DNA from: Bradyrhizobium erythrophlei
GTDB taxonomy: Bacteria > Pseudomonadota > Alphaproteobacteria > Rhizobiales > Xanthobacteraceae
Direction of reading: 5' to 3'
DNA length: 64,000 nucleotides
NCBI GenBank assembly: GCA_900129675.1
Contig: FSRD01000001.1
Coordinates: 7,739,501 to 7,803,500, forward strand
The notes under the pieces were generated by a model. It was not told where the DNA came from. It saw only the letters and a program-made list of their open reading frames with translations, and made no database searches. Position numbers and translations under genes: made by a program. Positions 41,483-50,065 of the stretch are shown one piece after another (within the stretch, counting starts at the first letter, position 1; every line of letters starts with the position of its first letter).

Positions 41483-44400
41483 TCACTCCGCCTCCTTCAG
41501 GGTCGGCCTTATCCAACGACGAAGCTGCGCCTGCACCCGGTCGAGCATTACGTAGATCACTGGCGTCGTGTAGAGCGTCAGGAACTGGCTGAGAAGCAGG
41601 CCGCCGACGATGGCGATCCCGAGTGGACGGCGCAGCTCCGACCCGGGCCCGCTGCCGAGCGCAAGCGGGATCGCCCCGAGCAAAGCCGCCATCGTCGTCA
41701 TCATGATCGGGCGGAAGCGCTTGAGCGAGGCATCGAAGATCGCTTGTCCGGGCCGCATCCCCTGGGTCCGCTCGGCATCAAGCGCGAAGTCGATCATCAT
41801 GATGGCGTTCTTCTTGACGATGCCGATGAGCAGGATGATGGCGACCACCCCCATCAGCGACAGGTCGTTGCCGGTGACCATGAGCGCGATCAGCGCCCCG
41901 ATGCCAGCCGACGGCAAGGTCGACAGAATCGTGATCGGATGAATGGTGCTCTCATAGAGCACCCCCAGCACGATGTAGACCGCGACCACCGCCGCCAGGA
42001 TCAGCCAAGCCTCGCTAGAGAGAGAGGCTTGGAACTCGGCGGCCTCGCCGGCGAACGATCCGATCACGGATTCGGGCATGCCGATGGCCTGCTCGGCCTC
42101 GCGCACCGCTTGCACCGCCCAGCCGAGCGAGACGCCTGGGGCGGAATCAAATGAAAGCGTCACGGACGGGAACAAACCTTGGTGTGTGATGGCGAGCGGG
42201 GCGTTCCCGAGCCGGACGGTGGCGAAGCTTTCGAGCGGCACTTGGGCGTCGTGGGTCGACGGCACATAGAGGCGTCCCAGGTCCGCGGGGTCGAGCTGGA
42301 ACTCCGGCGCCACCTCCAGGACCACGTGGTACTGATTTTGTTGTGTGTAGATAGTCGAGACTTGCCGCTGTCCGAAGGCGTCGTACAGCGTGTCGTCGAT
42401 GGTCTGGGGAAGTACCCCGAGGCGCCCGGCCTTGTCGCGGTCGACGAGCACGTCGGCCGAGAGGCCGCCGGTCTGTTGGTCGCTCGCGACGTTCTGGAGC
42501 GCCGGCGTCGCGCGCAATCGTTCTAGCAGCCGGGGCGCCCATTCGGCGAGCTCCGCCGGATTCGCATCGACTAGGATGTATTGATATTGCGTGCGGCTTG
42601 CGCGCGTGCCGATCTGGATCTCGGGCGCAGGCTGCAGGTAAACCGCGAGCCCGCGCACAACAGCCATGGCCGCACGCAGCCGCCGCGCGATCTCGGCAGC
42701 CGTGGCGGTCCGCTGGGCGCGGCGTTTGAGCACGATGGTCATGCGACCGGTGTTCGGCGTCGAGTTGACCAGCCCGACGCCGACGAAGGAATCGACGCCG
42801 GCCACGTCCGGGTCGCCGAGGGCGATCTCGGCGGCCCTGGCCTGCAGCCGCACCATCCGGTGGAACGAGATCCAGGGCTCCGCGTCAGTGGTCACGACGA
42901 TCACGCCCGTATCCTGAATAGGCAGGAAGCCCTTCGGCACGATCAGGTACAGGGCGATGGTCGCAACCAGCGTAGCCAATGCGACCGCAAGCGTTGCGAC
43001 CTCCCGGCGCATTACCCAGACGAGGCTGCGCTCGTAGAGCGCGAGGCTCGCCGCGAACGCCCGCTCGCAGGAGTCGAGTAAGGGGTTGCTGCGCTGCTCC
43101 CGCTCCGGGCGCAGGAGGTGTGCGCACATCATCGGCGTCAGGGTCAGCGACACGATGGCCGAGACCACGATGGCAACTGACAGCGTCAGCGAGAATTCCC
43201 GGAAAAGTCGCCCAACGATGCCGTGCATGAACAGGAGCGGGATGAACACCGCGATCAGCGATACTGTGAGCGAGACGATGGTGAACCCGATCTGGCGGGC
43301 GCCCTTGTAGGCGGCTTCCAGCGGCGCATCGCCAGCCTCGATATGGCGCACGATGTTCTCGATCATGACAATAGCGTCGTCCACTAGAAACCCGGTCGCG
43401 ATAGTGAGCGCCATCAGGGACAGGTTGTCGAAGCTGAACCCCGCCAGGTACATGACGCCGAAGGTGCCAATGATCGATAACGGCATCGCGACGCTCGGGA
43501 TCACCGTCGCCCAGAAACGACGAAGGAACAGGAAGATCACAAGGACGACGAGCCCCACAGTGAGCACCAGCGTGAACTCGACGTCGGCGATGCTGGCCCG
43601 GATGGTCTCCGTGCGATCGCTCAGGATCGAGAGCCGGATATCCGACGGCAGGGCCGCCCGCAGCCGCGGCAGCAGTTCCAGAACCCGATCGACCGTCTCG
43701 ATGATGTTGGCCCCGGGCTGGCGCTGGACATCGAGGATGACGGCAGGCCGGCCGTTGAACCAGGCGCCGACTTTCGCGTTCTCGGCACCCCCCACGGCGG
43801 TGCCGACGTCGCGGACCCGGACCGGGGCGCCGTTACGATAGGCGAGAATCACGTTCGCATAAGCTTCCGGCGCCAGAATCTGGTCGTTGGCGCCGATCAT
43901 GAATGCCTGATGCGGCCCGTCGAAGCTACCCTTCGGCTGATCGACATTGGTGCGCGCCAAGACCGTGCGAGCCTCTTCCAGGCTCAGCCCGTAGGCCGCG
44001 AGCTGGATGGGGTTGAGCTGGATTCGCACCGCCGGCTTCTGCCTACCCTGGACCATCACGGCCCCGACCCCGGTCACCTCGCTGAGCTTCTGCGCCAGAA
44101 CGGTGTCGGCGACGTCGTTGACGTTGGTGATCGGGAGCGCGTCGGACGTAAGGGCGAGAATCAGGATCGGCTGATCCGCCGGGTTCACCTTTTTGTAGAT
44201 CGGCGGATAAGGAAGGTTGGTGGGCAGAGAGGCCCCAGCCGCGTTGATGGCTGCCTGCACGTCCTGCCCGACCGAGTCGATATCTCGATCGAGGACGAAT
44301 TGCATCGTGATCACGCTCATGCCGAACGAACTCGTTGAGGTCATGAGCGTGAGGCCCGCGATCTGTCCGAGCTGCTGCTCCAGCGGCGTCGTAACGAGCG

Positions 44401-44581
44401 AGGCCATAGTGTCCGGTCCTGCGCCCGGAAGTTGCGTGGAGACCTGGATGCTCGGGAAGTCGATCTCGGGCAGCGAGGAGACCGGGAGCAGGCGGAAACC
44501 AAGCCAACCCACTAGGAGCACGGCGATGCTGAGCAGCGAGGTGGCGACGGGACGGCTGATAAACGGTGCGGATACGCTCAT
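41483..44581 (-). CDS. RND efflux permease, MdtB-like
   Basis: Predicted 1032-residue RND transporter, paralogous to the next gene. It starts SVSAPFISRPVATSLLSIAV LLVG and has LPVSSLPEIDFPSIQVSTQL PGAGPDTMASLVTTPLEQQL. The TM4 relay motif TIATGFLVDDAIVMIENIVR is intact. The distal half has TIHPITILSTLPSAGIGALI and KKNAIMMIDFALDAERTQGM. Start ATG 44581 overlaps the stop of the membrane-fusion gene (ATGA). Length and order fit MdtB of a three-component system. Confidence 0.9.
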   Translation of the reverse strand: MSVSAPFISRPVATSLLSIAVLLVGWLGFRLLPVSSLPEIDFPSIQVSTQLPGAGPDTMASLVTTPLEQQLGQIAGLTLMTSTSSFGMSVITMQFVLDRDIDSVGQDVQAAINAAGASLPTNLPYPPIYKKVNPADQPILILALTSDALPITNVNDVADTVLAQKLSEVTGVGAVMVQGRQKPAVRIQLNPIQLAAYGLSLEEARTVLARTNVDQPKGSFDGPHQAFMIGANDQILAPEAYANVILAYRNGAPVRVRDVGTAVGGAENAKVGAWFNGRPAVILDVQRQPGANIIETVDRVLELLPRLRAALPSDIRLSILSDRTETIRASIADVEFTLVLTVGLVVLVIFLFLRRFWATVIPSVAMPLSIIGTFGVMYLAGFSFDNLSLMALTIATGFLVDDAIVMIENIVRHIEAGDAPLEAAYKGARQIGFTIVSLTVSLIAVFIPLLFMHGIVGRLFREFSLTLSVAIVVSAIVSLTLTPMMCAHLLRPEREQRSNPLLDSCERAFAASLALYERSLVWVMRREVATLAVALATLVATIALYLIVPKGFLPIQDTGVIVVTTDAEPWISFHRMVRLQARAAEIALGDPDVAGVDSFVGVGLVNSTPNTGRMTIVLKRRAQRTATAAEIARRLRAAMAVVRGLAVYLQPAPEIQIGTRASRTQYQYILVDANPAELAEWAPRLLERLRATPALQNVASDQQTGGLSADVLVDRDKAGRLGVLPQTIDDTLYDAFGQRQVSTIYTQQNQYHVVLEVAPEFQLDPADLGRLYVPSTHDAQVPLESFATVRLGNAPLAITHQGLFPSVTLSFDSAPGVSLGWAVQAVREAEQAIGMPESVIGSFAGEAAEFQASLSSEAWLILAAVVAVYIVLGVLYESTIHPITILSTLPSAGIGALIALMVTGNDLSLMGVVAIILLIGIVKKNAIMMIDFALDAERTQGMRPGQAIFDASLKRFRPIMMTTMAALLGAIPLALGSGPGSELRRPLGIAIVGGLLLSQFLTLYTTPVIYVMLDRVQAQLRRWIRPTLKEAE

Positions 44582-45849
44582 GGCCGTTGACGCTGCCCCG
44601 GCGCGGGCGGAGTTCCAGCCGACAGGCCTATGGTCGAGGGGATCTGCGAGACGTCGGCGCCGGGCTCTGACACGGCCTCCGTCGGGATCACGCTCGCTCC
44701 GGGCCGGAGTTGCTCCTGGCTCGTGACCACGACCCTCTGCCCCGGTTCGAGGCCGGTTTCGACAAGCGCGATACCGCCGTCGATCTGGCCGACCCGGACC
44801 GGGCGCAATTCGACCCTGTCTTCCGGATCCACCACATAGGCGAAGGTCCCGCTGCCGTTCCGCTGGATGGCCGCAGCCGGCACGATGTTTCCGTCCCTGT
44901 AAGTATCATGGCGGACGCGAACGTTGACGAATTGCCCCGGCCACAGCTTGCGCTCGGGATTGGCGAAGGTAGCCTTAAGCCTGATAGTGCCGGTCTGGAC
45001 GTCGATGCGGTTGTCCACGACCGAGAGCGAGCCCTCTTCCCACACCGTCTTCCCGTCCGCATCGAGCGCGGCCACCTGGACCTCGCCTTTGGCCATCGCC
45101 TGGTTGACCGTCACGAGATGTTGCTGCGGCAGCGAGAAGGCCACCGAGATGGGCTGCAGCTGCGTGACCACGACAATGCCGCTTGCCTCGCCTGCGCGAA
45201 CATAATTCCCCGCGTCGATCAGGCGAACGCTGGTGCGCCCGGAAATCGGGGACCTGATGGTGGTGTAGTCGAGTTCCAGGGCGGCGGCATCGATGTTGGC
45301 CTGATCGACCTGCAGAGCCGCTTCCAACTGACGCACCAGCGCCCGCTGAGTGTCGACGCTCTGCTGGGTCGCAAATTGGCCAAGCCTAACGAAGCGCTCC
45401 AGATCGAGCTTGACGTTGGCAAGCTGCGCCTCGTCCTTGGCCTTCATGCCTTGCGCTTGCGTGAGCTTGGCCTGGTAGCGGCGCTGATCGATCTGGGCCA
45501 GTACGTCGCCGGCCTTGACGTCCTGCCCTTCCGTAAACGTAACCTTCTCGAGCTGACCGTCGACCTGGGCCCGCACGGTCACGGTATTGAAGGCTTGGAC
45601 GGTCCCGATGCCGTCCACATGGACTGGCACGTCCTTCCGGACAACCGGGGCCGTAATGACCGCTACCGGGCCATTGAGGCGATGACGCCCCCGTCCACCG
45701 CCGCCCCCGGTCCCGCCTCCGCCGCCCCTTTGGTATACGGACACATCGTCATCGCGTGATTGGGAAGCCCCCGCCAGGTCATACGCGTACCACCCGGCCG
45801 ACGCGGCCATGATCAGCACGATGCCCCCTGCACGGACTGCGTCCAGCAT
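44578..45849 (-). CDS. RND membrane-fusion protein, MdtA-like
   Basis: Predicted 423-residue periplasmic adaptor. It has an N-terminal membrane anchor (AGGIVLIMAASAGWYAYDLA), a Gly-rich spacer, then the biotinyl-lipoyl/hairpin region: PVVRKDVPVHVDGIGTVQAF NTVTVRAQVDGQLEKVTFTE and GDVLAQIDQRRYQAKLTQAQ. The beta-barrel half has LDYTTIRSPISGRTSVRLID AGNYV and a Pro-rich tail. ATG 45849 is chosen; GTG 45858 or TTG 45861 would add three or four residues. It is the first gene of the pump operon. No outer-membrane gene is present, so the tolC at 1982-3406 or another copy would complete the pump. Confidence 0.92.
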   Translation of the reverse strand: MLDAVRAGGIVLIMAASAGWYAYDLAGASQSRDDDVSVYQRGGGGGTGGGGGRGRHRLNGPVAVITAPVVRKDVPVHVDGIGTVQAFNTVTVRAQVDGQLEKVTFTEGQDVKAGDVLAQIDQRRYQAKLTQAQGMKAKDEAQLANVKLDLERFVRLGQFATQQSVDTQRALVRQLEAALQVDQANIDAAALELDYTTIRSPISGRTSVRLIDAGNYVRAGEASGIVVVTQLQPISVAFSLPQQHLVTVNQAMAKGEVQVAALDADGKTVWEEGSLSVVDNRIDVQTGTIRLKATFANPERKLWPGQFVNVRVRHDTYRDGNIVPAAAIQRNGSGTFAYVVDPEDRVELRPVRVGQIDGGIALVETGLEPGQRVVVTSQEQLRPGASVIPTEAVSEPGADVSQIPSTIGLSAGTPPAPGQRQRP

Positions 45850-46151
45850 GGCGTTCACCAATCTGAGCTATGATACTCGGCGCTGAGAAGGTTGACAATA
45901 AACCGCTTCGCGCGAAGGCGTTTTCTTTAGCGTGCCAGAAAGGCGGACTTTCTCATTAAGGAGGTCTCCCATGCGTCGTTTCTGCAGCATGGCAGGATAG
46001 GATCAGGAGTGCTGTTCCTGCAGTTCGGCCTCGGCGCATCGAGGCCGCTTGCAGTCCGAGCGGCCTGCAACGCCGAGCGCGGTCAACACGCAGGTCCAAT
46101 ATCCGAGCGCGGTCCGGGTTGGCGCTGGGACTGACACGGGCGCTTCGCGAG
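45850..46151. promoter_or_regulatory. pump operon upstream region with bidirectional hairpin
   Basis: About 300 bp. CGCTTCGCGCGAAGGCG (45904-45920) can form a hairpin with one bulge and is flanked by TTTTCTTT on the plus side and TTTATT on the minus side. On the minus strand it may terminate the gene at 46152-47045 ahead of mdtA. The mdtA promoter should lie between the hairpin and 45849 or upstream of it. Confidence 0.45.
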
Positions 46152-47045
46152 TCACCGACGCCCCTGCGGCGGGGAGAGCTCCGTTGCCGCCGAATGCCGA
46201 GCCGACGGCGTGAACGCCATGTAGAGCGTCCCGAAAAGCATCGCGGACGCGAGAACGCTGGCGAGCGCCTTCTTGGCGGGTGAAGCGCCCGACGGCCGCA
46301 CCAGCGGGATCGACCACAGGAAGACCACGACGGCGTATCCGACGCCAATGGGCACGGCATTCCTGACGAGGAATGAGACGGGCGTGTCGGGGTCGCCCTT
46401 CGAGATCGCCATGCCGGCGTAGACCGCGAGCGCGGTAGTCGAGAGCGACAGAACCTGCACGCCGAACCGTGCGCCCGGGCGGGTGCCGCCCAATCCGGTG
46501 CCAGTGAAGCGCAGGGCCAACCAGTAGAATTCCTCCGCCAAGAGGACCACGGCCAAGCCCGCACCTCCGAAAAGTGCCGGTCTTGGAATGCGTTGGACGA
46601 GAGATTGCACGTCTACTTGGTCGCCTGCCGCCCAAGCCGCCAGGGCGAGGAGTACGAGGACCGCCAAAAGCCCACCGACCACGGCGTACCGTCCCCTTGC
46701 CGCGCGGGAGTTGCCGCTGTCGACCACTGCGCTCCCGCTCGCGCCGGTGGCGATCGCCTCCTTGGCTTGGGTATAGATCTCCAAGGTCGGCACCGGCCGC
46801 CAGCGCTGGGCCTGTGCGTCGAAGAACAAGCACCTATCATCGATCGCTGCCGATCGGATCGCCGCGATCCAATCGGCGATACCAATAACGTTCCGCTCGA
46901 CCCCGTCGGGGCCGATCACACGATAGGAGGCTCCTGCCTCTTGCTCGAAACGGGCGATCGCCACGGCTTCTCTTCCACTCGCAAGAATTGCCCACTCGCC
47001 AGATACATTCGGGAGCAGCGCCGCGCATTGTGACGCCGAGAGCAT
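46152..47045 (-). CDS. hypothetical membrane protein
   Basis: Predicted 297-residue protein. Residues 1-115 are soluble, with a small domain that looks like a GYF/DUF4339-type fold (YRVIGPDGVERNVIGIADWI, CLFFDAQAQRWRPVPTLEIY). Four or five hydrophobic segments follow, such as YAVVGGLLAVLVLLALAAWA and RPALFGGAGLAVVLLAEEFY. It diverges from modA, the starts being 81 bp apart. ATG 47045 is chosen over TTG 47081. No family identified; its place between the pump and the molybdate genes suggests an accessory role. Confidence 0.6.
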   Translation of the reverse strand: MLSASQCAALLPNVSGEWAILASGREAVAIARFEQEAGASYRVIGPDGVERNVIGIADWIAAIRSAAIDDRCLFFDAQAQRWRPVPTLEIYTQAKEAIATGASGSAVVDSGNSRAARGRYAVVGGLLAVLVLLALAAWAAGDQVDVQSLVQRIPRPALFGGAGLAVVLLAEEFYWLALRFTGTGLGGTRPGARFGVQVLSLSTTALAVYAGMAISKGDPDTPVSFLVRNAVPIGVGYAVVVFLWSIPLVRPSGASPAKKALASVLASAMLFGTLYMAFTPSARHSAATELSPPQGRR

Positions 47046-47126
47046 TTTCCGGCGAGTGGAATGCGCGCTAGCTTTAGCCAAAGTTAAGCGGCATGATGTT
47101 CAAAAATATTCGCGGCGAGATCAGCG

Positions 47127-47969
47127 ATGGAACACGTATTCGACGGTGTTGCGTCAGATTTTGCTCCTGAATCCTCAACCTGGCGCAGCCTCAAAGCCAA
47201 CACGTTGAGGTTGTGTGCCGCCCTGTTCGTGCTGGTCCTCTCGACGCTTGGCAACGCGCCTCAGGCACAAAACGGCAAAATCCTTGTCTTCGCAGCCGCG
47301 AGTCTCAAGACCGCCCTCGATGAGATCAATGCCCAGTGGCAAGGGCGGACCGGTAAGCGCGCTACGGTCTCATATGCGGCGAGTTCGGCGCTCGCCAAGC
47401 AGATCGAGCAGGGAGCGCCAGCTGACATCTTCATCTCCGCGGATCTCGACTGGATGCAATATCTGGCCGAGCGCAAACTCGTCAGGCCGGAAACGCGGTC
47501 AGACCTCCTTTCCAACCGCTTGGTACTCATCGCTCCAAAGGGAGCTAATCTGCGGGTCGAAATAAAACAAGGGTTCCCGCTCGCCTCCCTTCTTGGACAG
47601 GGTCATCTCGCATTGGCTAACACGGACGCGGTCCCGGCTGGAAAATACGCCAAGGCGGCACTCAACGCGCTCGGCGTTTGGGAGCAGGTCAAGGGTCGCA
47701 TTGCACAAGCCGAAAACGTGCGCACCGCACTCCTGCTGGTCTCCCGAGGCGAAGCGCCGCTCGGCATCGTTTACGAGTCGGATGCGGTCGCCGACCCGAG
47801 CGTTGTGACGGTCGGGACATTGCCCGAGGCAACGCACCCCCGCATTATCTACCCCATCGCAGAGACAAGCGGCTCGACAAGCCCGGACGCGAGAAGTTTC
47901 CTCGACGAGCTCAAATCGCCGCAAGCGCGCACTATTTTTGAGAAACAGGGCTTCACGATGCTGAACTGA
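47127..47969 (+). CDS. modA: molybdate-binding periplasmic protein
   Basis: Predicted 280-residue binding protein of the ModABC importer. After a long leader (hydrophobic LRLCAALFVLVLSTLGNAP) the mature part begins ILVFAAASLKTALDEINAQW. Family motifs are AASSALAKQIEQGAPADIFI SADLDWMQYL, RLVLIAPKGANL, LANTDAVPAGKYAKAALNAL and RGEAPLGIVYESDAVAD. Ser and Ala ligands of the oxyanion pocket (AASL, SSALA) are present. It is followed by modB within 8 bp. I saw no ModE palindrome in the 81-bp divergent gap, so molybdate control is unproven. Confidence 0.96.
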   Translation: MEHVFDGVASDFAPESSTWRSLKANTLRLCAALFVLVLSTLGNAPQAQNGKILVFAAASLKTALDEINAQWQGRTGKRATVSYAASSALAKQIEQGAPADIFISADLDWMQYLAERKLVRPETRSDLLSNRLVLIAPKGANLRVEIKQGFPLASLLGQGHLALANTDAVPAGKYAKAALNALGVWEQVKGRIAQAENVRTALLLVSRGEAPLGIVYESDAVADPSVVTVGTLPEATHPRIIYPIAETSGSTSPDARSFLDELKSPQARTIFEKQGFTMLN

Positions 47970-47976
47970 GGCGCCC

Positions 47977-48675
47977 GTGCCCACCTTGACACCTGAGGAA
48001 ATGACTGCGGTCAGACTGAGCTTAAGGGTCGCGCTCTGGGCTACAGTCGCGAGCCTGGCGCCAGGGCTGCTCATCGCCATGCTGCTGTCCCGGGCCAAGT
48101 TCTGGGGCAGGTCGATCCTAAATGGCATAGTGTTCCTGCCGCTGGTGCTCCCGCCCGTCGTTACCGGATTCATCCTACTCCTCCTGTTCGGCCGCCGCGG
48201 GCCGATCGGCGCCTTCCTGGCTGACACGTTCGGGATCGTGTTCGCGTTCCGGTGGACCGGCGCGGCCCTCGCCAGCGCCGTGATGGGATTCCCGCTCCTG
48301 GTGCGCGCGATGCAGCTGTCCATCGATGCGGTCGACCGTGGACTCGAGGACGCGGCGAGCACACTCGGTGCCCATCCCGTTTGGGTTTTCCTGACAGTCA
48401 CGCTGCCGCTCATGTTGCCGGGCATCATCGCCGGCACCATCCTCTCGTTCGCGCGCGCCATGGGAGAGTTCGGCGCGACCATCACCTTCGTGTCCAACAT
48501 CCCGGGTGAAACCCAGACGCTTCCTTCTGCCATCTACACATTCACGCAGATACCCGGAGGCGAACCGGCGGCGTTTCGGCTCACTGCGATTGCGGTCGCC
48601 GTCTCCATGTTCGCCCTCCTCGTTTCGGAAGCAATCGGGCGCGTGGTTGGGCGCCGGATCGGAGTCGAGGCATGA
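47977..48675 (+). CDS. modB: molybdate ABC transporter permease
   Basis: Predicted 232-residue inner-membrane permease. It starts at GTG 47977 with GAGG upstream: PTLTPEEMTAVRLSLRVALW. Five hydrophobic segments and the EAA-loop signature are seen: SIDAVDRGLEDAASTLGAHP VWVFLTVTLPL, plus FARAMGEFGATITFVSNIPG, which is diagnostic of ModB. Its stop overlaps the start of modC (ATGA). Normal length. Confidence 0.97.
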   Translation: MPTLTPEEMTAVRLSLRVALWATVASLAPGLLIAMLLSRAKFWGRSILNGIVFLPLVLPPVVTGFILLLLFGRRGPIGAFLADTFGIVFAFRWTGAALASAVMGFPLLVRAMQLSIDAVDRGLEDAASTLGAHPVWVFLTVTLPLMLPGIIAGTILSFARAMGEFGATITFVSNIPGETQTLPSAIYTFTQIPGGEPAAFRLTAIAVAVSMFALLVSEAIGRVVGRRIGVEA

Positions 48676-49802
48676 TCACGGTCGATGTGCAGCATCGGCT
48701 CGGGTCGATCGAGCTCGAAGCCCAATTCGTCAGCGACGGGGGCGTCACGGCGCTGTTCGGACGATCCGGGGCGGGCAAGACATCGCTCGTCAACATCATC
48801 TGCGGCCTCATCCGTCCTGACCGGGCTCACATCTCGCTTGACGGCGACATCCTCGTCGACACCAAGCAGCGCATCTTCGTACCGAAGCATCGCCGCCGCA
48901 TCGGTTACATCTTTCAGGAAGGACGCCTCTTCCCGCATCTCACCGTGCGCCAGAACCTGCTCTATGGTTGGTGGTTCACGCCCGCTGCCAAGCGCTTCGG
49001 CGATGTGGACCAAGTGGTCGAACTGCTCGGTATCGGACATCTGCTCGGCCGCCGTCCGGGCCTTCTCTCTGGCGGCGAGAAGCAACGAGTGGCCATAGGC
49101 CGGGCGCTGCTGGCCTCGCCCAAACTGTTGCTAATGGATGAGCCGCTTGCGTCCCTCGACGATGCGCGCAAGGACGAGATCCTGCCTTATCTGGAACGTC
49201 TCCGCGACGAGATCAGGGTGCCCATCATCTACGTCAGCCATTCGGTCCCGGAGGTCACGCGTCTCGCGACCACCATTGTCGTGATGGTGAATGGCCGTAT
49301 CGCAGCGGCGGGCCCCACCTCTGAGGTCATGGCGCGCCTGGATCTGACGCCGTTCGCCGACCTCGAAGCTGGCGCGGTCCTCGAAGCGGAGATCCTAAGC
49401 CACGACGAGTCATTCGGCCTCACGACGCTGCGCCTCGGCGGGGGCGAGCTCCGCGTGCCCCGGCTCGACGAGCGCCAACTCGGCACCAAGGTACGTGTTC
49501 ATATCCGCGCGCGAGACGTGATGATCAGCACGCGGGCACCTGAGGGTCTCAGCGCGCTCAACGTGTTGCGCGGCGTGGTGGCCGAACTCGGTCCTTGCGA
49601 CGGGCCCATCCTGGACCTGCGCCTCGACTGCGGTGGCGAGGCCATCCTGGCGCGTCTGACTCGGCGGTCCGTGGAAACCCTGGGTCTTGCCGAGGGGACG
49701 CCGGTCTACGCAGTGATCAAAACCGTCGGCTTTGATCGCCAGACGCTCGGTGCCGCGTATCGCCGGCCGAACGCGGCCGACATCACGACCGTTCCAATTT
49801 GA
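48672..49802 (+). CDS. modC: molybdate ABC transporter ATPase
   Basis: Predicted 376-residue ATPase. Walker A is LFGRSGAGKTSLVN, the Q loop is IGYIFQEGRLFPHLTVRQNL, the signature is LLSGGEKQRVAIGRALLASP, Walker B is LLLMDEPLASLDDARKDEIL and the H loop is IIYVSHSVPEV. The C-terminal 85 residues form a TOBE/MOP molybdate-binding domain (VHIRARDVMISTRAPEGLSA LNVLRG), which can feed back on transport. A full-length ModC. Confidence 0.97.
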   Translation: MITVDVQHRLGSIELEAQFVSDGGVTALFGRSGAGKTSLVNIICGLIRPDRAHISLDGDILVDTKQRIFVPKHRRRIGYIFQEGRLFPHLTVRQNLLYGWWFTPAAKRFGDVDQVVELLGIGHLLGRRPGLLSGGEKQRVAIGRALLASPKLLLMDEPLASLDDARKDEILPYLERLRDEIRVPIIYVSHSVPEVTRLATTIVVMVNGRIAAAGPTSEVMARLDLTPFADLEAGAVLEAEILSHDESFGLTTLRLGGGELRVPRLDERQLGTKVRVHIRARDVMISTRAPEGLSALNVLRGVVAELGPCDGPILDLRLDCGGEAILARLTRRSVETLGLAEGTPVYAVIKTVGFDRQTLGAAYRRPNAADITTVPI

Positions 49803-50065
49803 AGAACCGGACGATGGGCGGTCAGTGCTTGGCCATCCGACCCACCGGATGACAGATTCTATTGCCAAGTGTGGACTGGACAACTCATGAAACTGAGAGC
49901 CGCCGCTGGCGCGGCAACGGCCGTGGATGCCACCATGCACACTCCGCTGTCATGGCGGACGAGCCTTCGTATTGCCCTGTTCGTGTGGTTGGAATTTCAG
50001 CGGAAGCGTTCCCCGGCTGACACGCAGCATGGCGTCGCGAGTAGCGCCATGAGGAAGGCGAACCG
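49803..50065. other. modC - WD40 gene intergenic region
   Basis: 263 bp without a supported gene. No clear terminator, so read-through from modABC into the WD40 and mos genes is possible. Confidence 0.4.

Noticed and set aside
41285..45759. Several plus-strand ORFs of 150-370 residues opposite the RND genes
   Set aside because: All antisense to conserved MdtA/B/C-like sequence.
47046..47126. Possible ModE or Mo-box in the modA divergent gap
   Set aside because: I looked for paired TATATA-type half-sites with 6-nt spacing and saw none, so no operator is claimed.
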